DNA of 64,000 nucleotides from contig MPNW01000168.1 in NCBI GenBank assembly GCA_011800805.1, forward strand, positions 184,447-248,446, given 5' to 3'. Each line of letters opens with the position of its first letter. Positions within the stretch are counted from its first letter, which is position 1. The notes beneath the pieces were generated by a model. That model did no database searches and was not told where the DNA came from. It saw nothing but the letters and a program-made list of their open reading frames with translations. This DNA comes from Hirudo medicinalis. Lineage: Eukaryota; Annelida; Clitellata; Hirudinida; Hirudinidae. Positions 35,445-48,280 of the stretch are shown one piece after another. The translations under genes were made by a program, and so were the position numbers.

Positions 35445-35735
35445 TGAAGCCGGGATTCGGCTGGGTAACCGAGCTCAGCCCCGCTCAGCGGGTCCCGACT
35501 GCTTGTGTGTGCTGGGTGGTTATCGCATCGTACACTGAGGTTAAAGCTGAGGCAAGAGCGATTTGTTCTAGCTTTCGAGCTCGGTCTTTTTGGGCGGAAT
35601 CAGAAAAAGGGTTCCAGTAACGACTGTAAATTGGACCGGGATAGACTTGAGTTCCGCCAGCTGAATGAGTACAAGTCGGGGTAGCCCAATAGGATAAAGG
35701 TCACTGGGTCGGGACCCATGCTCAATCTATAGTAA
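35445..35735. other. GC-rich island with nested inverted repeats (unclassified repeat or structured RNA)
   Basis: About 290 bases markedly richer in G+C than the AT-rich surroundings, with no long open frame. ACCGAGCTC (near 35468) is matched by GAGCTCGGT (near 35577), and GGTCCCGAC (near 35492) by GTCGGGACC (near 35709), so long-range pairing is possible. Near the right end TAGCCCAATAGG followed about 15 bases later by GGTCGGGACCC resembles RNA polymerase III A and B boxes. It could be a third SINE family, a decayed retroelement or a non-coding RNA; I cannot decide. Confidence 0.4.
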
Positions 35736-36254
35736 CGTTTACGAAACTGAGGGTTTTAGGGCTCTTTTGGGCAGGAAACATGTTAACTTTTTACAACCGA
35801 TGTTAGAGGGTGGGAGAATCAAAGTCTTTTGCGTTTAAATAGGGTAAGAGCCAGTTTAAAATCGGGTGAAAAAGCGTGACGTCATTTATGGATTATTCAT
35901 GCGCAATTTTAAGCGATTGTGAGATAACACTTAAAAACATTATTTTCACATTTATTCATAACTAATTAAAAACTATACTTGAAAAAATATTTGATAGATG
36001 TTTGGCTGTTCAGCAATAATTATTTTGTGTTCTCTACGGAGAGGTGGTGCGGTGCTAGTTCTAAATTTCCAAATGGCTTCGGATATTTGATCGTGACTGA
36101 TTGTCGTATTTTTGCTAGTCTAATTAACTTTTTAAAGTCAAATTTTTTTTATTGGGGTGCGGTTTCGCAGTTTGAGGAGTCTTTAATTAGTTGAAATTAA
36201 TCCAATTGAATGTCACTAAATTACTGTGTTATCTTTTGATGCTACTAATCTAAC

Positions 36255-39200
36255 ATGGATCATCTGCTTACAAAGCCAGAGGTTGTTTTGTAATATTATT
36301 TTTTGCTGCGGTTCAAGGTTGTGATATCTTTTATTTTGCTTTAGAGGGAACCTCTTCAATTTGATTTAGATGTTTTTTCTACTGTTCCCGAAGATATTAT
36401 TGTTGCTAGGGCTGCTATTAGACAGGTAATTGTGCTGAAAGGCATCCATATGTGTTGATATTGCAATGGATGATTTTCAGGCTGCTGAGAAATTATTATT
36501 CCATTGGAAAACTGTGCCAATAGTTCTTCCTCCATCTATAATAGATGATCAATCCATATGTGGAGATGGATGCAATGTTAGTTAAATAACTTTTTTGAGA
36601 ATTTATTAAATTGAATAATACATATAATACTAAAAATGATTCATTGGTTCTACTTCAATTTAAGTATGTTTAAAATATACATCCAAGTTGCATATAAGAA
36701 GATATTCTACTCTCATTAATATTTTTGTGCATGTGGATAGATAAGGAATGTCACTGTAGAAATTTGAGAAACTGAATAGAGATTTGTGGAGTGGCCTTTT
36801 CAACATCATGATTAAAGCTGTTAACATGCTTATCAAGATCATAATCAATCACATTCTTTTCTCAACTCTGATGAAAATTCTCAGACATTGGATTTCAAAG
36901 ACCTCTTTGTGGCACCGACCTTCAACGAAATGGATCAGATAGCCAGAGATGCAAAAGGAAATATCAGAAAGCTAAATCGCAAACAGTTGGCCTGCATACA
37001 GAGAGCTGGGTTTATTGATTTTTTTTTAATTTAGAGAAATTTTATTCAACAAAATATCTTAAACATATCATTAAAGCCACAAAAGAAACTGAAATAAAAA
37101 TAGCTCAAGGATCAGCCTTAAGGAAGCACAAGCTTCTGCTATCAGACCCTCATTAACAAATTTCTAGTAGGCACATACAACATAACAAAACAAGTGAGCA
37201 TATTAAAGAACACCACGCAATATGTACAATTTATAAGATTTTTTAAATGATAGATACATAATATTGAAGGGGCAGGATTGTAATTGATTTTTCATTGGTG
37301 AGTGAATTGAAGAATGTAATCCTGGGCTGTAACATTGAATGGAGAAGAGCTCGAAGGTAGATTTTGGAAAATGAAGGACTATATTCGTGCGTATTATGTA
37401 TAAAACGATGAGGGTCATTGTAATTATTGCTGTCATTGTAAAAAAACTGAAAATATCTCGGGGAGAGCATTATAATCATAAGAGAACATAAAAAGAGCAA
37501 CTTGTAAACTAAGAATTTGGTAGATATTTAATAGGTTATTGTTTATAAAAGTTTAATTAGTTGAGGATAAAAATGGTAACAAGAAAACAATATGAATTAT
37601 ACGCTTTTGTAAAATGTTCAAACTATCTAAAGGAGAGCGACAAGTAGAGGCCCACAAAATATTACAATCAGATAGGGGTAAATAAGAGAAAAGTATAATA
37701 GAAGTGCTGTTTTAGTATTAATAAAATGACAAATTCTTGCAACAATACCAATATTTTATGAGTAATTATTTTCAGTAATTTATCACTCAAATCTAACTAA
37801 TATTGATCAATGATTATAGTTCAATATTAATTAATAATTATAAATTATAAATAATATAATTATAAATATAAATTAATTGATATTTATAATTAATATTGAA
37901 TTAATAATATCAATTAATTAATATAAATAATTATAGTTTATTTTATTATTAATATTACCATTAGTAATCATGTTGTTTTTATTGCTAGAGAGTTTGAGGT
38001 GGAAAGCATGAATTTTCCAGGGCAGGTGCACAGATGGCGCTTGAGTGAAATCCTGCAGAAAGGTGCCTACAATACACACGAGTCCTTCCTAAATGTAATT
38101 TGCATTTTATGAACATCTTTTTCATGAACAGTTTATTTTTAAATCTCTTTTTAGTTCACTTTTAATTTTTTTTGTAGAATTAGTTACACAATCCATAACT
38201 GATGAATCATATAGTTAATATTTTTATTGCATTTTGGAGGTTATTTGATGCTATTTCTGCATATCATCTTCCAGGACTTATCTCTGTCACTGAAGATGCT
38301 TATCATTCATGCAAAAGATCGATTCATTTCTCCTTTCTTCAGTCTCTCTGAAAGTATTAAAAGTTTACAATTATTCTTGTGGCAGTTTCTTGGTGAGACT
38401 TGCTTGTGATTTCATTATTTTGATATTATTACTATTATTATTACCACCATTATTATTATTTTGTTATTGTTCTTCTTGTTATTATTATTATTATTATTAT
38501 TACCATGTTTTAATGATATTTTAAATATTATTTGTTGATGTTCATTAATGTCCATTTTAAGTATTTTTCATTGTTCTTCACTTGAGAACTAATTTACTAA
38601 AAACAATATAATAATACATCACAACTTTGTGATAGATATCTTCATTGGAATGGCCCGGACTAAAGTTCACAACTTATCTGCAAAATTGTTGGAGGAACAC
38701 TCCAGGTTTCTGGTTGCAGAACTTGATATTAAGGTTACCTAAAGGCTTTGTGACATGATGTAATACTAATAATATTCAGAATTGTTGTAGTTGTGATGGA
38801 CCGGCCTTAATGCACGGCCTAGCAACCATAATAACTTTGAAAGGCGTCGGCATTTTTTGCAACAAAATCCTAACCATTTTTCTCAGCCAGGATCTCGTCA
38901 AGAATGGGTTGCTTTCTGTAACTACATAAAAGAAAAATGCAGAGATTCAAAAGTAAAAAAACATGAAGTGGGTTAACCAGTCTACATCACTGTTATCTTA
39001 TTCTTGATTTATGTAATCTGCAGACGCAACATCTGATTTGATAATATCTAGTAACTATAACATTTAAGTAAAGTTCAAGTCGTTAAATGCAGATAAAGTT
39101 TGAAGAATTGCAACCTCCTCGATGTCCTCATGTTTTTCTCACTCCGAGCGGAGTCGAAATCGACATGAGACTGTTCGGCAGAGGTGAGACGGATGAATGA

Positions 39201-42200
39201 ATTTTCGTGATGGATTTCATTGATTATCTACAAATTTTTTCAAAGATTTATTTGCGGTCAGTAGCAAGATCATAAAAAAAATTTTGGAACAGGAGTCTAG
39301 TGGATGGTACATCAAATACAAAGATGAAATCATTAAGGAAGTCAAAGGTATTGAAATATTTGTTATCAACTGTGATGTCCTTTCAGTTTATTTTAAGAAT
39401 ATGTTGACACCAATCAGTGTAAATGTGCTCGACATATTATTGAACATTTTTTATATTGTTTTCCTTAACTTTTGTTGTTTTATGTTTTCATTTGCAGGGC
39501 AAAACATGACTCACATAGAAATAAAGGAGGTTTGAGTTTAAAACATCATTTGTTGGTTGTGAAATTATCACAATCACTTGAACATGTATTCACTATTTTA
39601 TATAATATAATCTTTTAAATGTTTGGCTGTGTTTGGTACAGATTATTGAAGATTTAGCAAAAAATTATGACTTTAATTTAAAAAGCATATCAATCACAAA
39701 AATAAACTTTTACTTAAACCTTGATAGCATGTCCAAAACTGCATCCAGGAGAGATACCATGAAAAAGTCTTTGGAGCACTTCTCTCCAATGAAGAGCTGG
39801 AGAAAATTGAATCAGGCTTAGGTAGAATGTCCAAACTAAATAATCTTTTGATTTCTTTGCAGTTTCTAAAATTTCAAAACGTGGCACATTGACATAGGTT
39901 ATTGTATGATTGCTAATCTTTGCAATACATCCTGCTAAATATTCATACTTTCAGCTAATCTCTTAATTGCACAAGCTAAATGTGCCATTTTCATTGAAAG
40001 AAACCTCTACAGTGTCAAAGAGAAGTTTATACTCTCTGAGGAGGAAGTTGGTTATAACATATGTTATAGTTTATCCATAAATATATTTATTAATATTACA
40101 TAACCAGTCTCTATAACATTATAATTTAACATTAAAAAAAACTTTTCTGAAACTTTCAAATATAAATCTCCAAATCACTCTCTGGAACCCCACTGTAGTT
40201 GATCTTTAGGAAAGTCAAGCAGTTGCAAATGTTATTGAGACTTGTAACAATAGGTTAACTCTAAATTGGGAAATTTTCTGAGCCAAGATATTTGGTGCTT
40301 GAAACGATTCTCTTTTTGAAAAGATTAAAAAAACACCAGCCCATTTACATTCATGATGCCAGTCTACATTTGTCACATGGCCATTACAAAGTTACCATTC
40401 AACTACCCAAATATAGGAAAGATTGGAACCGGAATTTCCGGGATTTCTCTCGATGTACACTTATTTCCTTTACGACATTCCTTTTGAAATGTCTTTGTTA
40501 TGTGCGTGCATGCCCTATGTTGTGCTCTTGAGAGGTTCGATGCAGTTTTACAAAAAAGTGAGCTTAAATAGTTGCTCTTCAGTTGTTCTGTCAAAATACA
40601 ACTCAAGTGAAATAAGTTTGGAGTTGACTTGATTGGCTTATGCATTAATAAAAAAAATGAAGGGAGCCATTTCACTCCATCATGTCACTTGCCCCCAGAA
40701 CGCTGGAGATAACTTTGATGTGTGGAGCTGCTTCTTTTATATGATGCCATTGTTGAATCTTTTTTGAAGAGTTGCTTTGCCAATTTTATAAGAAGTGAAT
40801 TGGCTGTTGTTTTTCTTACTAATTCATAGCTATTTGAGATGCAGATTTAATTAGAGTTGGAGATGGCAGTTGTGATTTTAAAAGATGGTCGTCTCATTCC
40901 ATACTTAAATTTTGTTTTCAACTTAGTTCAACACTTCACTGGTCAAGAAATATCCTGTGAGATCAAGAATCAAACAGTGGATGAACAGGAAGTTGCACCA
41001 ACATGGGGTAAAGTTCAGCTATCTGTATACCCGCTTTCATTTAATTTTCAAACCACGTGACATTGAGCTGCCTCTTTCCATTAATAAAATATTTACTTTT
41101 ATGAAGGGAAAGTTTGCAGAACAACATGCTTGGGATGCTCACCACCAATCAATTGATGATTGCAGGGTGCATGGACTGGAACAGATGATGTATTTCATTT
41201 ATAGAGACCTCATCTTCATGAGGGATGTTAGATTTATTAAACTTTTGGACCAGTTTATCTTTGCAAGATTTGATAATTAGTCGACGGGTTTGCTTTATGA
41301 GTGACTGTAATTGATGACTTTGAACCTGATATTTCTTCTCTCTCAAGCATCAGAGCAATCAAAAACCTCTTCCTTGATGTGACATTTTGACAATTCATAT
41401 TTGACTGGTAATTTGCAGAGAGAACCTGTTTTGAAAAAGGAACTCAGCAAGGTGAAAGTGCCTTGTAGAGAGTTCACATTTGTGAGGCAAATCTGGTCAC
41501 CAAAAAATTGGATTGTTAAGAAAACTCACCAGGGAGAGACTGAGATCATCCCAACGGTGGTTTCAGACACTTATTTCCTATCGACCGGCCACCAGCATTC
41601 TCTTGAGCAAAACGATGTCATTATGAGTTTTTTGGCCGATAATATTGGATTGTTGGATTAGTTTTTGTTCTTTAATTTTTTATTTTCTAATAATCTTCAA
41701 TGAACAAGATGTTTTTCATTTTAATTAATGCATGTAATTATCAAGTTCAAAAATAAATGTGTTAAGCAACGTCATTAATTAAATTTCAGACCACATTCGA
41801 CATGGAAAAGACTAAAAAATACAAAACCAATTCAAGTTATGCTTTTTGGAGGGTCATGAACTACTTTCATCGCACTATTCTTTGGACAATGAATGTCATG
41901 TTCCTTCTTGGGGTAATCTAAATTCACTTAAATATGGTCTGATTTCAAAATTAATCCCCTTTGTTGATGTTTCACTTAGAAGATGTTTCTTTAGGTTTTG
42001 GTGCCGTGGTTCAGCCCAGTGAGTCTGAGAACCCTCTTCAGTCCCCATTCTTTTATGTCGTCGTTCATGCTCAATCCACTCAACGTACGTAGATAAACAT
42101 ACAATTAACATTGTAATTAAATGCACAATTAACTCCCTCATGACTGCAAAAATGTCATCTGTTTTTTTTTCTATTTCTTTTATTTGTAATTCTTCCATTT

Positions 42201-43528
42201 TTAGGGTGAAATATGTCCAGATCCTTCCTCTAAAAGGAGCACCTTAATATCCAGGCTTAGAAAACTCTGGGCACATGTAAAGCAGTCAAGACACAGATTT
42301 GAATGTGAGCCTGAGACCGGTTTCCTTGGCAAAAGTCTCTCTCGCCATTTCAACAGATTCTGGAATTACGTTCTCAAAGGATTTCTGGGCAGTGTCCTGA
42401 TGATTGTTTTCTTCTTGCCGTTGTGTCTCATTTGCTCATTCAGCTGCCTCACTCTTGCTGCTGCTGCTCCTATTTGGTGAGTTGATTTGTGGAGATCACT
42501 AAAATTTAACCAAAAAATTTAAAAAAAATATTTTTTTAAAATTTCATATTGATAGCCCGGGTAATTGGTGGGAATAACTATAATCATTAAATGAGAATTT
42601 TAATATTGATTTTCTTAAGATATATTTATTATCATAAAGTCCTATTGTAGTAATTACTTACTTGTTCCTAATTTCTGAATGAATGAACTCAAACGAGTTC
42701 AAAATGTTCATATTGCCAATTAATTTTTGTCTTTAATTTCATGTGTAGGGTGCCAGTCAGTGTGCTTGCTCTGCATCTGTTTGATGTTTTGATCTATGAC
42801 TTTGATCATCCAGGTAAGCAAATCATTGATGTGATAAGTTCGATATATTTTATTATTGTTGCAGTATTGAGTAAAAATTTTCCAGATGATAGCAATAGGT
42901 GGTTTTACCTAATCGAAACCGTCGCACATCGCCTTATTTTACGTGGCATCTTGCAGCCCATTCTTGCTCTTTTACTTGCTTTCATCATATTGCCAACAGC
43001 TTCCATCATTATTCTCTTTGGTGAGTTGATCTTCCCATTTCATAGTTAAATTTGTTTCTCACTTTAGAGAATCCGATTCATTTACAGGTGGCATTGTAAG
43101 AAGAATTCTAAGAACTATTTGGGATACCTTGATGTTTCATTGTATCATCAAAAAGAGAGGGAGGATCCCCAGTCAAGATGGTTTTATTGCTAAAAGAATT
43201 GCTGGCCCAGGTTTAGCCTCGAATTACTATTATCAGGTCTGCTCTTGAACTATTCAATGACTGTAACGTAACATAACTTTCACTTAAATCTCGTTTGGGG
43301 TCGACAGGTGAGACCAGAACAAGCTCTTGCAGCTGTGGAGGCTCGCATGGAGATTCATGAATTGGATGCTTGGTGGGAGAGTTATTCAAGTATTCTTGAT
43401 CAACCAAAAAGAGAATACAAGTTTTTATCCAAACATTTTAATGTCATTTTAAAACTTAAAAAGTTTTCATTTAAAATTTTTTTATTTAGTTAGATCTTTG
43501 ATTTTTCTAGAGTTCAAATGTTATATCT

Positions 43529-43560
<32 letters not shown>

Positions 43561-46500
43561 CTTAATAATCTTTTCAGGAAATTTGTTGAATCCTGTTTTA
43601 GTCCATTTTCTGCCGTACTTTCTGATGAAGGTGTTTATCAGAAACTAGTGCATGAAACAAAAGATCATCAAAAAGTTCTTTTGAAACATGTTGAAAGGTT
43701 GTCTTTTATTATTTTGTATTATTGCAATAGTTTTTTTGAACAAATTACCAATTATTTATTACCCTTTTGTAAACCATGTCATACCAACCAGGCAATAAGC
43801 CTTCCATTTGAGACTAGCCTATAGTGACCATTTTTATTATTCAGTCAAAAGCAGAAACTTCATACCGGTCTCAGTGTGGATACTCAATCAAGAATCAGAC
43901 TCACTTCCAGAGAATTAAAGGTTTGCAGAGCTAATCAATGATACATCAACATTTCTGTTACATTGGAAGCATTAACATCTAGGTTGTTATTGCCCAAACC
44001 TCAAACATGTTGGAAGAATTTTATCCAGTAAGAGTCCTCAACAGGATTCAAAAGTCAGAAGATAAATTTTGGGAGGAAAAACGGCTTGATTTTAGAGACT
44101 GGCAAGGTGTTGAAGATATTTTTTGCTTTTAAAATATTTGAAATAGAAATCATTTTTTTTTATTTTCTTTAAATTATCTTAATTCCAATGAAGGTCTTGC
44201 CCTGCAGTTGCTAACCGAAGCATTTTCTCCTTCCGTTGCGATGCCTTTGGAGGAGATTGACACCTGTTTCAAGCTGAATGTAAATGACATTTTAATTTGG
44301 AGCTAAAAAGTATTAGTAATAAATGTTTTTAATCTAGGTTGAACATCTGAACTTGAAGCGATATTTGGAGATGTTAAAAGCTGCTGAGTTCAGAGACGAC
44401 CTTGATGTTGTGAGCACAGTTCACAGTCCAAAAGGTTAATTAATATGGTATTTTGAGTCCAATAGGCTCTTTAATATTTTTATGTCCGTCATTCCAGGGT
44501 GAAACACCTTTCATATTTTAAAATAAAACTATTTATGTCATTATATTAATGAACTTTGCTTAGCTTCCTAATATGTTCAATACAAGCATTTTGTTAAACC
44601 AGCTGAGGCATCCTGCATTTTATAACAAACCATAATATGTGATTTATGACAAATGGTTCTATCTTCTGGTAATGTTGCTAAAATGATGATCAATTAATTA
44701 AATGCAGGTGATATTGATGTTGGACCTCCCTCCATGGACATTAAAATATTCAATCCAAACCATGACTTTGTAAATCATGTACATAACAAAGAACAAGAAA
44801 TCAAAAGGTGAGATATTTTCAAAGTTTACTTTTGTACACCATGCCAAGCCGGTCCGTTCTAACATAATTCTGCACTGGAGTTAACATTTTCCATAATCTA
44901 AATGTCATTTTATTTGGCTTTTAAACAGAAGGAAAGGGGACAAGAGAAATTCTTTCCCAGAAGTACTGGCCTTTGAAAGGTTGCTTGTTCCTCTTCCAGT
45001 AGCTCATCCAGCTACAGTGGCCATTATCATTCATAACAGGCTAGCTTATTGTGCTTATTATATAGTTGTGCTTGCTTAAGCTATTGCTTTACATTTTTAT
45101 ATGCTAGAAAATATATCAAATGGACCATTAAAATATGACAATCAGATTATGCAATCTGTATTTCAAACATTATGCAAGTTTAATTAAACCATTATGTCTT
45201 GTCTGGGACTATTAGCATCTTGCATTTTCCAGAACATGTTGCTTATGAAAATTTAGGTAGTTGAAGCACCAATTAATTGATTAGAAAGCTTTATTGATAC
45301 ACTTCTACAGAGATGAGAACAGGCAACCAATACTTCACGATTACGTCTGCCAACTCATATTGACAGCAGCTGAAGGATTGCCTCACATTTCGTCAGCAGT
45401 GGAGTCAGAAAATCATCCGAACATAGCTACAAGCTCCACACTAATTCGATCCAATGTAGACGATCAAACTCAGTTTCCCCACCTAGTCACCCAAGACGAT
45501 TCCATTTCCAATTCTGGAATCCAAGATCAAGATCAGAGCAATGAAACCACTTCTCCTACGATGGTATTAATCCAGTTTTTAATTGTTATTAGTTTTGCAG
45601 CTGATTGTGGTCTTAACAATCACTTGGTTCATTAATATTTATATCTGCCATGACCAGGAAAATAAGTGGGTTTATTCAATTACAATATAAAGTACTAAGC
45701 ATGCTTTTCACAGGTCGCTTTTATATTTTATTTAGCTCAGAAAACGCACAAAAGTCAGACAAAGTATAAAAAACTTGCCCAAATTTTAAAGTCCTCGAGT
45801 GGGACTGGGAATACCCAAGGACCATTAGAACAGTATGTAACCACTATGTTTGTCATCAAATTGTTGGACAAGGCTGGAGTGTTAGGAAAATCTCCCATCT
45901 TCTTCAGGTGTTGTGCATTACCAGTCAAGTCCTCCAAGTATCTTATGTCAATGACATTCTCTTTATGAGGAATCTTCTCAGAACATTAATAATCCTCGCG
46001 CTTGCTAGATTCCCAATCTTCCATGAGATATTACCAGACTGTCCAGATCCTACAATTTTTTTAATTTTATAAATCACCTCTTTGGTATAGGCTTTTTAAT
46101 ATAGTAGAAATTGTGCTGTGATGTAAATTTGGTTATTTTATCTGAATCATCTAGCTATGCTGAGGACATTAATAAGTTACCACCACAAAGTTGCTTAAAA
46201 TTTAAAAAAAAAAGTCATTGGTGGGGGATCATACTGAATATGGATGGCAATCTGTATTGGTGAGATATTGTTGTCCCATCTGTCCCACAAAGTTATGGCA
46301 AATAAGTTCACAAATCCTCAATGGTCAATTTTTTTGGCTTTCTGCCAAATGCCATTCTGTCAACACTCACATAACCTTGAGAATAGTTTTGGCTTCAATT
46401 GGCTTAAGTAATTGTGTTGGTTATATTTTTCTATAGCAGTTGCAGTTTGAAGGATGGTCATCTTTTTCTCTTGCAGTTGTCCAAATTTCAGAATGGAAAC

Positions 46501-47560
46501 TCATTACATCTTTTAACTCTGACTTGTGGCAAAATATTTTGCACTGATTTTGTGAATCCTCACAAAGTTGGAGAAACCCCCAAGCCATTTTGGCATGGAG
46601 CACAAAGAAATTCACCAGGAACGATATTTAAAGTCTAGAGTGTATTGTTTTTGGACCTTCAATGATGACTTTAGTACCTAGAAATATGATGTTTGTAAGA
46701 GAGGTAATGGGTGAAATTGCTGACCTTTTTTAGTTGTATAAATAGCCTAAGTGTTCCAACCAACAAGGCAAAGGCCAATGACAGTTAAGAAACCAATTGA
46801 TTGAGTCATTCAGTCACATATGCTTTCATGTTGAGCATTATTGAGACAAGGTTGTTATGCATAACTCCACCATTAGTTTTGCTGGGAATTATATCTATCC
46901 CTGTATGACAATGAGGACATGATAGTTTCTGTTGAACATATGGCAAACATCTAGCTGTGATGACTTGTTCTATTAATTTTGTCAAACAATATCTCTAACT
47001 TCAGCTTCTTATGCATGCAATTACCCACAGAAAGTTTTGCTGCCATTTATGAACACTAGTTCCTAAAGCTATTTATATGTGCAGGTTGGCAGAATGGGTT
47101 GCGTTCCTGCATGCGGTAGTAATAGCAACGGTCGGTCATGATGTGTCATGTTCGTGACCCAGCCTGCACTACCATGGAGTGCCCTGGGCTAGGGTGCTAT
47201 ACAAATGGTAGATCGATTAAAAAGTGCCTTCATATCTCATTCAGATACATAAGGCACTCTAAAGATCAGCTAAATAAAAAACAAAACAAAATATGTATAA
47301 CTTTGGTCTACAACAATTGTTGCATGCACAAATTAACATAATTCAATGTATTTTCTCAGGATATCCATTTAATTCAGGATTCTGGAGATCAAACATCAGC
47401 TTCTGCATCATCTGTCAAAATTGATATTCCAGAAAGCTCTTGCTACGAAGAATTGCTAAAGCCAATGCCCCGTTACTCAAAAACAATTAGCAGAGAGGAA
47501 TGCAGTGCTTCTGAATCATCTAGCTTAATGCAGGCTTGCCAACACTCTGGAACCCTGTAA
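36255..47560 (+). CDS. Large multi-pass membrane protein of unknown function
   Basis: I do not recognise a named family. Exons that join in frame: 36255-36281, 36345-36425, 36481-36576, 36885-37009, 37989-38094, 38275-38392, 38636-38733, 38887-38952, 39093-39183, 39246-39347, 39498-39529, 39728-39821, 39955-40046, 40210-40253 (N part, about 390 residues), then 41419-41616, 41790-41912, 41995-42084, 42205-42476, 42749-42813, 42886-43020, 43088-43236, 43308-43420, 43578-43697, 43845-43920, 43983-44106, 44194-44279, 44338-44434, 44708-44807, 44929-45039, 45311-45563, 47360-47560 (about 770 residues). Exons between 40254 and 41418 are unresolved. The C part has hydrophobic segments around TILWTMNVMFLLGVLVPWF, GSVLMIVFFLPLCLICSF and ILQPILALLLAFIILPTAS, then a long cytosolic-looking tail ending in a Ser-rich stretch. 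The N part is soluble-looking, beginning MDHLLTKPE. Two adjacent genes, split near 41661, remain possible. Confidence 0.7.
38405..38510. repeat. Imperfect ATT-rich microsatellite in an intron
   Basis: Runs of ATT/TTA triplets interrupted by C and G, lying between the exons ending at 38392 and starting at 38636 of the large membrane-protein gene. Similar AT-rich low-complexity sequence fills about 37780-37970 in an earlier intron. Confidence 0.75.
43525..43562. repeat. (TA)n microsatellite in an intron
   Basis: A run of alternating TA between the exons ending at 43420 and starting at 43578, close upstream of the second exon's acceptor. Confidence 0.8.
46145..46175 (+). repeat. SINE family A fragment
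   Basis: ATCATCTAGCTATGCTGAGG and the following bases match the body of the family A SINEs at 1-120 and 22771-22891 without the tRNA-like head. It lies in the last intron (45564-47359) of the membrane-protein gene; the rest of that intron upstream of 47081 contains degenerate sequence that I could not identify. Confidence 0.6.
47081..47285 (+). repeat. tRNA-derived SINE, family B (near full length)
   Basis: The head starts GCAGGTTGGCAGAATG and closes with CCCAGCCTGC, whose ends can pair as an acceptor stem, with a degenerate B-box GTTCGTGACCC between. The body GGGTGCTATACAAATGG and tail AAGGCACTCTAAAGATC end in an A-rich stretch. Related copies lie at 8261-8395, 50967-51162 and 55736-55895. 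It lies just upstream of the last exon of the membrane-protein gene. Confidence 0.85.
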
Positions 47561-48280
47561 TTGCACGCGCAATTAATATCGCTAGGAATGACTTTGATGA
47601 GTACTGGAATGAATGAAGCAATTTATTTCCCTCCTCATGCAAATCTACTTTTTGATGTCTAGTCGCCCTTGCACCTTGTGAGAGCCAAATCTAAATCATT
47701 TCTAAATTGCTAATTTATTATAAAAGTTTTTTTTTTTTGTAAAATCAAAAATCCTTCTGTTGATGTTTGTAACCTGCTGGAATCAAGTTAGGCCTTGTTT
47801 TTATGCAAGAATCGTAATGCCTAATAGCTAAATTGTGGTTCAATTGTTGCACAAAAACATGGTCCTGATGCCGTGCAAGATCTGACGAAGGAGAAGACTG
47901 CAATTGGCCATTCATTTAGTAATTAAACTACTTGTCCTCTGTTCTAAATTCTACAGCATTGGACAGTGTTCAGTATTGGCCAAAGCATTTTAGAATAACA
48001 AAGTGAATTTATTCATATAAAAAAGTCTTTTTAATAAAGATTTGGGCACTGAAATCCTAAAATCAACAAACTTCTATTACACTATACTTCAATTTGAAAT
48101 GTCTAATGAGTAATGAATAACTTCATGCTTGGTAAATCAAAGTGAAGTCATTTAATTAACTCTGGCCATCAGTGCGTTAAATGTTTTAAATTATTGCTTG
48201 TGTGGCTTAATGGCAGTGATGCACCATGGAACCTATTTAAGCCTTCAGGAGCAAAAGTTGATCTGGTCATTTAATAAGCC
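47561..48280. other. Convergent intergenic region between the membrane-protein gene and SGSH
   Basis: About 720 bases receiving the 3' ends of two genes that face each other. It is AT-rich with no recognised repeat, and no clear polyadenylation signal could be assigned to either gene. Confidence 0.5.

Larger units (their letters stand above)
32936..36254. other. CBP 3' UTR and intergenic region
   Basis: Two AATAAA signals near 33320-33336 probably end CBP. A hAT-like terminus, CAGGGTCCTCCAAAGTGTGG, starts near 33842. A moderately GC-rich stretch at 34490-34790 has open frames that I do not recognise. An (AT)n run lies at about 35341-35420, followed by the GC-rich island at 35445-35735. No gene is supported here. 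Confidence 0.55.

Noticed and set aside
41896..42198. A 100-codon minus-strand frame
   Set aside because: It covers two introns and one exon of the plus-strand membrane-protein gene and has no domain.
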